Shown here: positions 41,553 through 50,328 of the stretch, piece by piece
Numbering within the stretch: position 1 is the first letter of the stretch
Layout: each line of letters opens with the position of its first letter
Assembly (NCBI RefSeq): GCF_006376675.1
Contig: NZ_VEWK01000001.1
Coordinates: forward strand, 1 to 64,000
Source: Brucella pecoris
Lineage (GTDB): Bacteria; Pseudomonadota; Alphaproteobacteria; Rhizobiales; Rhizobiaceae
Direction of reading: 5' to 3'
DNA: 64,000 nucleotides
Notes under the pieces: generated by a model
Seen by the model: the letters and a program-made list of their open reading frames with translations, nothing else
The model's database searches: none
What the model was told of the DNA's origin: nothing
Translations under genes and position numbers: made by a program

Positions 41553-43769
41553 TTAAAATTCGTCGTAATAGCCGCTCCTTGAAACAGGAGGTTCTGTTTG
41601 AAGGTCGGTATCTGTATTGTTCGCCCTGGTTTCCAGCCGCTCGCTTTTCGCAGCCCGTTTTGCAGCTGCGATCTCCTTCTTCTGGACCGTTTGGTACTCG
41701 ACAAAGGCCGATTCATCGGAGAGCTTCAGATCCCCTGGAAGAGAAGCGAGCGCTTCTAGTCCCTGCATCTGGTCATCCGGCTTTGCGATCCAACTGCCAC
41801 ACAATTCGGCTTCGAGCCTTGCCAGTGCATTGCTATCTAATGACCGCGCACCCAGCTTTGCCCTGATCATCGCGGCGTCACCGGAGGTCCGCAATTTATT
41901 GATCGCCCGGTACATAGCGGCGAGACCAGACTCGCTTTCCTTGGCATTAGCCAGACGAAGCTGCTGCCGTGCTACGATCCATTCCTCAAGCGAAACGTTA
42001 TCGTCCAGTCCGATTTGGTTTTCGACTGAGAACCAGCCCTTATCCTTGCCTGCATAGACGGCAATGGAACGCAGATTCGCTGGATCGCACTTGATCTCAA
42101 AATCCGTCTGACCATGTTTCAGGCGAAGGCGCGTTAGCTCATCGTTCGAATAAGGAATGCCCATGAAAGACACGCCATAGGACGAAATCCGTCGCGAAAC
42201 CTTCTCCCCAAAGATGTGAAGCATTTCTTCTTCGTCAGGCGCGACGTCGATTGGATATCGGGATGTCGCCTTCACCCAAGCATTGTGTGGTGTACCATCC
42301 GCGAGCCCTGCATGCTTCTTGTTGTGATAGATATCGCAGATCGCGTAGAGGAAGAACTTGATCAGCTCATCACTCTGCAGGCTTAGGCGTTCCTCCGGAT
42401 TGTAGTCTCCTTTCTCGTGAATAGAACCGAAGGTTCGGCCATCAAAATGGTGGGCCACCATCGGACCAATGGTCTTGAAAAGCCGTTCGATAAATGGTCT
42501 GGCTTGTGGTTCACCCGCTGGTGGTCGGGTAAACGCAATGCGCGCATTCCTCAAAACTTCCTGCGTCCGCTGGCTGACGAACTCCTTGCCGTTATCGCAA
42601 TAGATCTGGCGAGGACGAAGGCGTCCAATCCAGGGCGTTTCGCAACCCAACGCAGTGGAAATATGCGTTTTGTCGGACATGATCATTCTGATTGCTTCGA
42701 CGGCATTGGCCGCATTCGGATTGGTGCTCGCCTTAAAAGCCAACACATAGCGAGTGGACACGTCGATGGCGGCAACGAACCAAATGCGAGTGCTTCCGAT
42801 CTGATTACGATAGCTTTCTGGTAACAGGGACCACATCCCCGTTTCTACGAACAAGGACATCAATTCCACATTCCAGAAATCCATCTCGATCCGGTCACCC
42901 GGCACCTCGAAGTGGAAGCTCCGCTTTACGGAAGAAAGTCGTCTCTTGGCGTACGCCTCCCCATGTCGTCCAGCGACCTTCGCGTACTCATCAAAACCAT
43001 CAATGATGCTCTCGAATTTTGTGCGCGAAACTTTTTTGATCTGAGAATCCGGTGATGAGTTCATCTCAAAAAGCTTGGCCAGATAATCCTGATAAACCTG
43101 TGCCTTCGATTTCTTCCTGTTATCCATGTACCGAAGAGCTTCGCTATGAGCGAATGCAATCGATTCCGGATCAGCGGAACGATAATAGATTCCAGGACCA
43201 TGGTGACGTTGAACTAATCCGAGGACGTCGCCTCCGCATCCGTGGTACTTGGTGTAATCTCTCCAGAAAGTCTTGACCGATGGGGCGCGATAGAACGTGA
43301 GTTCCATCGGCCTGTCTGCGCGACTGGCGCTTGGGAGAAGGTTTGACTGGATCTCGGCGTGCCAAGTATTCAGAAGACGCTGGAGCTTCTCATTATTCCA
43401 ACGTTTCCGCCCATATTCCGGGAATTCCGCGTCATAACGGTTGATCAGCTTTTCACGAACGAGAGCCAGCTTCTGAACCTTCTCAGGGAAATCAGAGAAC
43501 TTTTTATCGCCGAAGATAATGCGTAGCTTCTGTTGCTCTGGTTCCTGATATCCATACCGAACCGAGGCGCGACCAGCAGAAATTTCATTATAGAGCTCCT
43601 GATGGCCGACAACGACTTCGTGGCTGTCGTCTTCCCTCTTGATGTGCCATCCCTCGTCGCCTCTGCAGACTGGAATCCAATGGGCGTTCTTATAGCTAAG
43701 CCTGTCGACCTTGCGCATGTTCACCAAAGAGCGCTGAAATGTGGCTGGCTGTGCAAAATAGCTGTTCAT
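41553..43769 (-). CDS. tnsB: TnsB/TniA-type DDE transposase
   Basis: 738 residues with a perfect ribosome site (AAAGGAGG, five bases before ATG). N-terminal DNA-binding helices (~1-280), then an RNase H-like integrase core: D297 in RIEMDFWNVELM, D392 in YCDNGKEFVSQ, E428 in ARPFIERLFKTIG. A beta-barrel domain follows (VSFMGIPYSNDEL, FEIKCDPANLRSIAVYAG) and a C-terminal helical tail that in Tn7 binds TnsC. It cuts and joins the 3' ends of the element. All three catalytic residues are present. Confidence 0.95.
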   Translation of the reverse strand: MNSYFAQPATFQRSLVNMRKVDRLSYKNAHWIPVCRGDEGWHIKREDDSHEVVVGHQELYNEISAGRASVRYGYQEPEQQKLRIIFGDKKFSDFPEKVQKLALVREKLINRYDAEFPEYGRKRWNNEKLQRLLNTWHAEIQSNLLPSASRADRPMELTFYRAPSVKTFWRDYTKYHGCGGDVLGLVQRHHGPGIYYRSADPESIAFAHSEALRYMDNRKKSKAQVYQDYLAKLFEMNSSPDSQIKKVSRTKFESIIDGFDEYAKVAGRHGEAYAKRRLSSVKRSFHFEVPGDRIEMDFWNVELMSLFVETGMWSLLPESYRNQIGSTRIWFVAAIDVSTRYVLAFKASTNPNAANAVEAIRMIMSDKTHISTALGCETPWIGRLRPRQIYCDNGKEFVSQRTQEVLRNARIAFTRPPAGEPQARPFIERLFKTIGPMVAHHFDGRTFGSIHEKGDYNPEERLSLQSDELIKFFLYAICDIYHNKKHAGLADGTPHNAWVKATSRYPIDVAPDEEEMLHIFGEKVSRRISSYGVSFMGIPYSNDELTRLRLKHGQTDFEIKCDPANLRSIAVYAGKDKGWFSVENQIGLDDNVSLEEWIVARQQLRLANAKESESGLAAMYRAINKLRTSGDAAMIRAKLGARSLDSNALARLEAELCGSWIAKPDDQMQGLEALASLPGDLKLSDESAFVEYQTVQKKEIAAAKRAAKSERLETRANNTDTDLQTEPPVSRSGYYDEF

Positions 43770-43808
43770 GTTAACCTCCTTTTTGAACGTAGCTGTATTG
43801 GTCGTCGT

Positions 43809-44667
43809 CTAGCGAACCACAGTCATCCAACTGAGTTCGTTGATCTGTCCCGGATTCACGGGCCTGATAATTTCGTGGTCGATAAGCGACCAAGCCGCAG
43901 TCCAGCGGCTTGAACGGCTCGTGCAGTTCTTGAACAATTGCCCAAACCGGAAGTGGCCCGGCCAATCCTTGATCGCTTTGACCAGCGCCAGATACTCGCT
44001 CTCATTGTAATGAGAACGGGCGCGTAGGATGTTCATGGCGTTCAAAAATGCATCGATGTTAGCCTCGACTTCGGTGAGAAGGCTTAGCTTGATGTCGGGG
44101 TGTAGAGCTTCAATCTCACCCAGTGTCCCGACGCATTCCATGCCTGCCTGTTGAATGCGGTCCAGCACATCTTGCATGGCCGCCTTTTTCTTGAACGGCT
44201 TAACTGCAATGGCCAGTTGCACTCCGCTTTTCAGCACCACGTAATAGTCAAAGATATGCTTTCGTCGGACGCCAAAAGCGTCGACGTAGCCCATTACCGG
44301 GTACTGTGAATGAAGTTCCTGAACGTCTCGTCGCGCCTGAATTAATGTCGAAACCCGGTGCTCAAGTTCACTTTCATGGAAGACAACTGTAACTTCATGA
44401 ACGGTGGAACCACGAGCGGTTTTGGCATTCTTCTGCTGAGGTTCACGTGTTGCAAATCCAGGGCAGGGTTCTTTCCAAAACTTGATGGAAGAGCCGCCAC
44501 TTTCGGATGAGGTTGCCTTATATTTCCAAGCCCCCGACCTTGGTCAGGCCGTGACAATCTTGGTCAATGAGCTGCTGCAGATCACGTGAAGCATCAGCTT
44601 CGGCGATGAAACCGAGACCAGCACGTTGAAGACTGACATTTCGAGATACTTGACGAGAAAAATTCAT
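43809..44667 (-). pseudogene. tnsA: TnsA-type endonuclease with a one-base frameshift
   Basis: An ATG at 44667 with ribosome site AGGGGACAG starts a frame that stops at 44518. The rest of the protein continues in the next frame to 43809 and has no usable start before 44294. Removing one base in the C5 run at 44531-44535 joins them into a 285-residue protein, close to the 273 residues of Tn7 TnsA. It then carries FHESELEHRVSTLIQARRDV with the catalytic glutamate, HIFDYYVVL (D140) and LAIAVKPFKKK (K156), the restriction-enzyme-like core that cuts the 5' ends. As written it is broken, unless ribosomes slip at the G5 run. Alone, the downstream frame would lack the glutamate. Confidence 0.85.
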
Positions 44668-45026
44668 AGCTGTCCCCTGAAAGCTTCTGGTGGCCAGGAT
44701 GGCCGAAAGTCTGTCAAATGGGGAACACAAGGATAAGCCGATGCAATTGCGCAACGGGTATTAAACCGACGCCAATACTAGGCCTTGCTTGTGCTCCACT
44801 GGGTAGTCGGTTTGCGTATCATGGTGATATTATCCTTTTGCTTGAGCGTTTAAGCTCAGGGCGCTGCATATGGCAGCATTTCAATTTGATTGCAATATCT
44901 AAATTTGAGTTAACCATATAATAATTTTATCGGCTCTATTGGGATGAGTATCAGACTTTTCGTTGTGAGGTGCACCTTAACGGTTCGGTATCAGCGATGG
45001 GAAACAACTTTTCCAATGGAGGTTAT
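44668..45026. other. 359-base divergent region between tnsA and next gene
   Basis: Holds the promoter of the tns operon and, rightward, that of the gene at 45027. It has an inverted pair AAACCGAC (44763-44770) / GTCGGTTT (44816-44823). In Tn7 the element end lies here, but I cannot point to terminal repeats. Confidence 0.4.
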
Positions 45027-45890
45027 ATGGCTGGTCGGATCATGGAAGCGGATGTATTCGGTACGCTGGTGCACGCTACCGCATACAACGGAGGACCTGC
45101 TCATTGTCCGTATTGCGGCATTCGCCTTGTTCATATGCCCCCTTATCAAAGGCACAATGCTGCGGTTGGCGCTTTCTACCGGCGTCGGGCGGGAGTTTCG
45201 CATGGCGTTTGCAAATACAATGAGAGCCAGCGAGTTAACCGCATCGTTCGATTTTCCACTGAATTCTCCAACCAGCAACCTATCGCGTTGGGTAATGACG
45301 GAAAGGCTAAATTTCTTCTGCAGGTAATCGGAGGAATCCTGCGATTAGAGAAATCTGGCTTACTCCCAGAAGCTGTACGTGACGCTGAAGGAAACGTAGT
45401 GATCAGTCCACAGAGAGTGAGATCGCAGTCGTTACGCACAGCGAAAGCCATTCTGGGGCTAGTTAGCAGAATTGAGAATACTGCGGAGCTTAGCGAATTG
45501 ATCAATTTGGACCATAAAGGAAGGACAATTCCGTGGCGAGATTTCTATTTTCCATCTGACAGAAATCTGCGGCTTTATCGTCAGGCAAATAGAGGAATTG
45601 AATTTCCAATTGCGATGGAGATAACCGTCAAAAAAGTTTTTCCAAAGGAAAAAAAAGCGAACTATCTTATTAATTGTCATGGAGAACATATCGACGAAAA
45701 TGGAAGTATGGTCTATTTCGCCCCCACGATCTGGGTAAGCGATCCGGTCCTAGCGGCGCTATTCGTAGAAAGCGGAACATACCTAATTTTTGCAGCGGTA
45801 AACAATATTTCGTCAAATGGGGCTTTCAGAAATTTAAATATAACAGTTAATTCTAGGCATCAAGTATGTCGCGTTCGAACAGAACACTGA
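45027..45890 (+). CDS. unknown protein with N-terminal zinc-ribbon-like motif
   Basis: 287 residues from ATG 45027, which has GGAGG six bases upstream; an in-frame ATG at 44970 has none. N-terminal AHCPYCGIRLVHMP and a later HGVCKYN could bind zinc. The centre is helical (FLLQVIGGILRLEKSGLL; SLRTAKAILGLVSRIEN); the C-terminal half is beta-rich (IAMEITVKKVFPKEKKANYLI; TIWVSDPVLAALFVESGTYL). Its 3' end overlaps the opposing gene by 38 bases. No family recognised; cargo of the mobile region. Confidence 0.6.
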   Translation: MAGRIMEADVFGTLVHATAYNGGPAHCPYCGIRLVHMPPYQRHNAAVGAFYRRRAGVSHGVCKYNESQRVNRIVRFSTEFSNQQPIALGNDGKAKFLLQVIGGILRLEKSGLLPEAVRDAEGNVVISPQRVRSQSLRTAKAILGLVSRIENTAELSELINLDHKGRTIPWRDFYFPSDRNLRLYRQANRGIEFPIAMEITVKKVFPKEKKANYLINCHGEHIDENGSMVYFAPTIWVSDPVLAALFVESGTYLIFAAVNNISSNGAFRNLNITVNSRHQVCRVRTEH

Positions 45891-46209
45891 CCGGTGTAAC
45901 TATCGGTTTAGAAATCATCGTGAACGATAAATTATTATCTATTAGTGACTCTAAGCCGCCGGGAAGATTAACGCCATAGTCAATATCTCCGTTATCAAAA
46001 ACTCTTATTATATGAACATTCCTGTGATCTACATTTAAAATTTCGCCATCGGTAAGTTCAACTACTGCTCTATCGCAGTAGGTGCTTAATAGATTAACTT
46101 TTTCGGCGATCTGGGCAGCAAGATGTGCGTCCCTATAGGGACCAATATCGAAATAACACTCGAATTGTCCTTTTTTCCAACGTGTATCTATGCTATATGC
46201 TAAAAACAT
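45853..46209 (-). CDS. hypothetical protein overlapping opposing gene
   Basis: About 118 residues from ATG 46209 (an upstream GTG/ATG at 46221 is possible). Beta-rich and acidic (AVVELTDGEILNVDHRNVHIIRVFDNGDIDYG). AT-rich codons set it apart from the core genes. No family recognised. Confidence 0.5.
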   Translation of the reverse strand: MFLAYSIDTRWKKGQFECYFDIGPYRDAHLAAQIAEKVNLLSTYCDRAVVELTDGEILNVDHRNVHIIRVFDNGDIDYGVNLPGGLESLIDNNLSFTMISKPIVTPVSVLFERDILDA

Positions 46210-46221
46210 TACCAAAACCAA

Positions 46222-46560
46222 TTTTTCTAATAGTAAATATTAATAAATGAAATTCCCATCGGCGGAAATGTGAAATTCATTTATTTATTGAATAATTAGA
46301 TGTCAGAAGTTTAGTGATCCGATTTATTGCAGGATTGTAAAATCTATCTTTCAGGAAGTTTGTCATGGTTTTTGCATTTTACACTGACGTCGTCTCGACA
46401 AACCCCATGTAAATAAGAAGTGATATAACGTCGTAATTACTGAAGTCTGTCAATTGATCGTATTTCCTGGAATTTGACGCCATTCTCGTACAGATATGCA
46501 GCAAATACTTGGGCTGTATCGTGATTCAATTAGCAGGTTATTCTGCGGTTCAATAGATAC
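46222..46560. other. 339-base AT-rich intergenic region
   Basis: Lies between the end of the FtsH-like gene and the start of the gene at 46209. No coding frame. TGTCA/TGACG-like words occur several times (46364, 46386, 46449, 46475), which could be protein-binding sites or chance in AT-rich DNA. Confidence 0.35.
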
Positions 46561-48423
46561 CTATTCGCGCAGGAATATCCTTTTCAGTTGCCTTTCGTTG
46601 AGTGCCGAATAACGTTCAAGCTTCGCGGCAATTGCGGAAACGGCTTTTGCTTTTTTCTCGATGATGTCGACCGCTCTGTCAAACTGAGTTTGAAGGATTT
46701 CATTCACACGCTGTTCGAGGTGGGAATTTTGACGTAACAGGTTGTCGTCGCACAAATTCATTGTAGCTAATAAAGCTAGACCTTTGCCAAAGCCGAACGA
46801 GGCTTCCATTCGAATTGCAATTCGGGTCGCTTCTGCTAGATCAGAATGAGATCCGCCGCCGCTGCCATCACTGATCTCCCCAAACACAACCTTCTCGGCG
46901 GCTAACCCACCCAAAAGTGTGCAAATCTGAGCATCGTACGCGGTTCTGGTTGTGAGAATTCTATCTGCACGAATTTGCATCAATGTGCCACCAAGGTTGC
47001 GATCACTGTCTCGGAAGGTTCGCCTCAGATGAACCGAAACTGGTTTGATGCCTGTCACATCAAACAATTCATCTGCAACGACAGCGTGCCCGGCTTCGTG
47101 AATGGCTGTTCGACGGATGTCTTGAATACATACCGGGCGCGGAGAAGGAATATTGATGGCAAGGTCTGACGCACTTAGAGGGGCTTTCCTCGCTCGTGCA
47201 CGGCTCCGTGCTTCTCGCACCAGTCGGGCAATGTCTGCACCAGACGCACCTTCAAGCCTAACCGCGATTTCAGAAATGTCTTCCCCTGGCAATGCGTCTC
47301 GCAAATGGTATTTGAGGATTTGCTCCCTTCCGACTGCATCGGGGAGGGGGATGTGGACATGCCGTTCAATTCTTCCAGAACGAATGATCGCCGGGTCAAT
47401 TGCATTAATATCGTTGGTCGCTGCAACTACGACGACACCTTCTCTACCATCCAGCCCATCCAGGCACTGCAAAAATCCATTGATAACCTGCCGCGCGTAA
47501 TTGGAGTTTCTTCCAGAAAGCTGGGATCGTGTTCCGAAACTGTCAACTTCGTCGACAAACAAGATGCATGGCGCTTGCCGTTTCGCCTGCTCAAATGCAC
47601 GAAGCATCGCTTTGAGGAGGTCGTCTAAGCTACCTTTGGCCTGCCATTGGGCTAGAGAGTGCGCAAACAAGGGGACTCGGCACGTTCCAGCTAATGCGCG
47701 AGCAAAAAGCGTTTTGCCTACACCTGGAGGGCCACAGAGTAACACGCCGCGATCAATATCCTCCCAGTCCAATTCTCGCTTGGCGAAAAGAGCAAGATCT
47801 TCTGCGAGCATTTTTCCCCAAGACGCTGCTTCCCCATAGCCTGCGATATTGTCGAGGTTGATCTCGCTTTTTGTGCAGATCGCTTTTGATCCTCTGGTCA
47901 CGCGATCAAGCTTGCGTTGAACGTCCTGATCGCTCCATGATTGACAGATCATCGAAGCCAGGATGCGTAACGAGAATGGGGCAGGGACAGGCAGATCGGA
48001 AAATCGAGGCGGAGTTCGAAGACTTTCTTTCGCAATCGATTCACACAGGGAGCCATCGAGTTTCATTTCGATGATATCGTCAGCGGAGTCCAATACTTGT
48101 TGTGGTAAGGAAGTTACGTGCGGTGCGAAATAGACCGTCTGCTTGTATGTGACATGGTCATCACCGAAATCAAAATGATCTCGCTTTTGGGCGGTTAACT
48201 GGATGACGCTTCGCTGTGATGGCCGTTTCGAATTGTAATAGTCCAACCGACCAAGGGCCTTCTCAAAGAGCTCCAAGTCATCTGGATGTTCACATGTGAT
48301 AACTAGGTCGAACACTCGGCCCGCGAGCAAATCATGAAGACCGCGCCTTCGGATTTGCCGAGTAATGTGCGCCACCGCAAGGCGCAAAGCCAGGCCTTCT
48401 GGCGTCTGTTGAAAATTCTGCAT
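46561..48423 (-). CDS. soluble FtsH-like AAA+ zinc metalloprotease
   Basis: 620 residues. N-terminal ~190 residues are of unknown fold and have no membrane segments, unlike FtsH. AAA module: Walker A GPPGVGKT (231-238), Walker B ILFVDEVDS, a pore-like stretch, sensor TND (337-339), arginine fingers in RSGRIERHV. Protease module: HEAGH (442-446) and third ligand D528 in GGGSHSDLAEAT, with LLGGLAAEKVVFGE as in FtsH. All catalytic residues are intact, so it should unfold and degrade proteins in the cytoplasm. It is the last gene of a leftward three-gene set with the genes at 48519 and 48900. Substrate unknown. Confidence 0.85.
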   Translation of the reverse strand: MQNFQQTPEGLALRLAVAHITRQIRRRGLHDLLAGRVFDLVITCEHPDDLELFEKALGRLDYYNSKRPSQRSVIQLTAQKRDHFDFGDDHVTYKQTVYFAPHVTSLPQQVLDSADDIIEMKLDGSLCESIAKESLRTPPRFSDLPVPAPFSLRILASMICQSWSDQDVQRKLDRVTRGSKAICTKSEINLDNIAGYGEAASWGKMLAEDLALFAKRELDWEDIDRGVLLCGPPGVGKTLFARALAGTCRVPLFAHSLAQWQAKGSLDDLLKAMLRAFEQAKRQAPCILFVDEVDSFGTRSQLSGRNSNYARQVINGFLQCLDGLDGREGVVVVAATNDINAIDPAIIRSGRIERHVHIPLPDAVGREQILKYHLRDALPGEDISEIAVRLEGASGADIARLVREARSRARARKAPLSASDLAINIPSPRPVCIQDIRRTAIHEAGHAVVADELFDVTGIKPVSVHLRRTFRDSDRNLGGTLMQIRADRILTTRTAYDAQICTLLGGLAAEKVVFGEISDGSGGGSHSDLAEATRIAIRMEASFGFGKGLALLATMNLCDDNLLRQNSHLEQRVNEILQTQFDRAVDIIEKKAKAVSAIAAKLERYSALNERQLKRIFLRE

Positions 48424-48518
48424 TCTGTTTTCTCACAAGGTTTCACAGTATTGAAAGATGGAGATCGGCAGTTGCAGTGCGATATTCGAAACATTGTCAT
48501 GGGCGTTGCCTCTAAAAA

Positions 48519-48833
48519 TTATCGCAGGCCTCTGACTTTGGCGGGCTTACCAAGTCGATAAAATCGCGAATACGTACGCGCAAAGTGCAGTTGCGGATCG
48601 ACATAAAACAGTTCGCTGGTCGTAATCAGCCTGCGGCTACCCAGTTTCGGATGCTCTAGAACCATTCCCTCCAGGCAAGGCAAGGCGCGGGTCGTTCGAA
48701 CCCAATCGTTAAGAAGCGGGCTGTTATCCAGAAGATTAAGGTCAGGTTGTTTCCCCTCACGTAAAAGCTTGAGATCGTTGACCAATTTGTCGAGCGTACT
48801 GATCGTTTCAGTTAAATAATTCAGATTGTTCAT
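48519..48833 (-). CDS. small hypothetical protein upstream of FtsH-like protease
   Basis: 104 residues, starting with a helical segment (LTETISTLDKLVNDLKLLREG) and then TRALPCLEGMVLEHPKLGSRRLITTSELFYVDP and a basic C-terminus. GAGG lies before the ATG. Placed 95 bases upstream of the protease gene, same strand. It could be an adaptor or substrate, but this is only from position. Confidence 0.55.
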   Translation of the reverse strand: MNNLNYLTETISTLDKLVNDLKLLREGKQPDLNLLDNSPLLNDWVRTTRALPCLEGMVLEHPKLGSRRLITTSELFYVDPQLHFARTYSRFYRLGKPAKVRGLR

Positions 48834-48899
48834 AGGTAAGATTCCTCATTATCGGGCGCGAAAACGCCGATTTGCATCATTCAGGTTCGTGCAGGTGAA

Positions 48900-49496
48900 T
48901 TAGGCTCGGGAAACTCGGGTTTCTGGGCTTATTCTCTCAGTGAGATCGAAGCTGATCTCGCCGGAAAAATACAGGGTCGCAATGGTCGACATCGGATCGG
49001 CGGTTCCGCGTACCAATTGGATACAATATTTGAGCGGAAGTGAGCCGTCCTCATCGAGGGCAGTCAGTAAGCGTAGGCGATCAGCAAGTGAAACCGTCGA
49101 TCTGAGCGCATAGGGCAACAGATCGACCGCATTCGCAATGACTTCAGCTTTATCGTCGTGCTTGTAACTGACGCAGTCGTAGTGCCAGCCATCAGTCTCG
49201 GCGGCTTTGATTACCCAATCTGGCAGTGATGTCGCGTCCACGAGATAATCACCGTCATTTCGTTGAATTGCGAAATCAGGAACATGATAACCGTCGCCAA
49301 ATCGCAGCAATACAGGCAAACAGGCCCAGGCATGCACATTGGGATCTAGGTCAAATAGGCATGCCAGATTGCGTGCTTGTTGCGAACGGAAAAGGGGTTC
49401 GCCATGGCACTTCAGAACCTGCGACGGTGGGAATTTATAAGCAGACGCGTTTAGTCGGACGTCTGCGAGAATACGGTCGGTAATGGATTGGAACAT
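48900..49496 (-). CDS. unknown protein with restriction-enzyme-like core pattern
   Basis: 198 residues. The stretch GDGYHVPDFAIQRNDGDYLVDATSLPDW recalls the PD-(D/E)XK fold pattern of TnsA-like and other nucleases (PDF strand, then a strand ending in an acidic residue), but the usual lysine is not evident, so activity is doubtful. First gene of the set with 48519 and the FtsH-like protease. Ribosome site GAGGAAC precedes the ATG. Function unknown. Confidence 0.55.
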   Translation of the reverse strand: MFQSITDRILADVRLNASAYKFPPSQVLKCHGEPLFRSQQARNLACLFDLDPNVHAWACLPVLLRFGDGYHVPDFAIQRNDGDYLVDATSLPDWVIKAAETDGWHYDCVSYKHDDKAEVIANAVDLLPYALRSTVSLADRLRLLTALDEDGSLPLKYCIQLVRGTADPMSTIATLYFSGEISFDLTERISPETRVSRA

Positions 49497-49587
49497 TGAA
49501 AAGAGTTCCTCTGATCGCGACGGCTAAATGTCAGCCGTCAATGAACAACTGGTTCGGCAATCAGATGAAACGTATTCGAAGCACGCA

Positions 49588-49621
49588 GCTAACATCGCGC
49601 TCTGCAGAGCGCGATGTTAGC
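49588..49621. repeat. perfect 34-bp palindrome
   Basis: Arms GCTAACATCGCGCTC and GAGCGCGATGTTAGC around TGCA. It lies between the PIN-domain gene and the three-gene protease set. Without a T tract it is not a classic terminator; it may act as one or bind a dimeric protein. Confidence 0.6.
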
Positions 49622-49682
49622 TTCGGGGAGGGGTTGAGCGCGTGTTTCATACGAAGAACATAACAGGAACAAACTGCGAGAG

Positions 49683-50198
49683 TCAAGCCTTCACGTTTGG
49701 ATTAAAATGGCCCACATGCCACGTATCCGTTATCGGATTGCATAAGCCAGGAAGTTTGAACCATTCGTGGATTTGCAAGAAATCGCTAACATTCGCCGTC
49801 GCGATGGGAATTCCATACCGTATGGAAGCTGCTGCGATCTGAAGGTCTTGTCCCAGCTTGGGTTTCTTTGAGTTGGGGTCAGGGATCCACAGCGATTTCA
49901 AGGCAGGGACAGAAAGCATTCGACCAATTATCCGGGCAGTCTTAGCATCGTGATCCAAACACATAAGGTCACTAGCGAGCAGTTGCTCAAGCCATTCCTC
50001 AAGTGCATTTGCGCGAGAGGAGCCGCAAGACCGCAGATTTTCAATGCCTTTCTGGATTTCGATGACCGTTGAAATCGAAATGGCGAAATAAATATCCGGA
50101 AATGTCTTTACCCATGTGATAAGTTCGGTTGGCGGATTCTTGTAAGCAAATTGACTTAGGATACATGTATCTAGAAGCAGTCGCTCATGCGTGTTCAT
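49683..50198 (-). CDS. PIN-domain (VapC-type) ribonuclease toxin
   Basis: About 171 residues from ATG 50198. Four acidic residues of the PIN active site are visible: D in LLLDTCILS, E in STVIEIQKGI, D in LGQDLQIAAASI, D in IATANVSDFLQI. This FitB/VapC subtype cuts RNA, often tRNA, when not held by its antitoxin. No antitoxin gene lies just upstream on the same strand; the small gene on the other strand at 50329 is the nearest candidate. Confidence 0.8.
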   Translation of the reverse strand: MNTHERLLLDTCILSQFAYKNPPTELITWVKTFPDIYFAISISTVIEIQKGIENLRSCGSSRANALEEWLEQLLASDLMCLDHDAKTARIIGRMLSVPALKSLWIPDPNSKKPKLGQDLQIAAASIRYGIPIATANVSDFLQIHEWFKLPGLCNPITDTWHVGHFNPNVKA

Positions 50199-50328
50199 AC
50201 TGCACTCGCAAGCTTGATTAGCTGGATATTTTCGTCGAAGCAATTGACAAGAATTTGGTAAAATAAGGATTAGTAAACCGAACGGTGGCTCGTACAGCTG
50301 CCGTTATCAAACATTGGATAGCGTCTAG

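Larger units (their letters stand above)
38670..44667 (-). mobile_element. Tn7-like transposition module tnsA-tnsB-tnsC-tniQ
   Basis: Four genes in one leftward operon: TnsA-type endonuclease (frameshifted), DDE transposase of the TnsB/TniA type, AAA regulator of the TnsC/TniB type, and a long TniQ/TnsD-type target selector. Order and spacing (39, 14 and -4 bases) are those of Tn7-family elements. Only the gene module is given here; element ends are unresolved. In Tn7 the tnsA side lies next to the right end, which would put an end near 44.7-45.0 kb, but the unknown genes beyond it and the core genes close to tniQ argue that cargo may lie on the tnsA side instead. Confidence 0.85.

Noticed and set aside
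44342..44557. Separate 71-codon gene upstream of the tnsA core
   Set aside because: It is another frame of the tnsA gene; the frameshifted tnsA explains the region better.
38670..44667. CRISPR-associated transposon
   Set aside because: The TniQ is long and TnsD-like, and no cas genes or repeat array are visible in the window.
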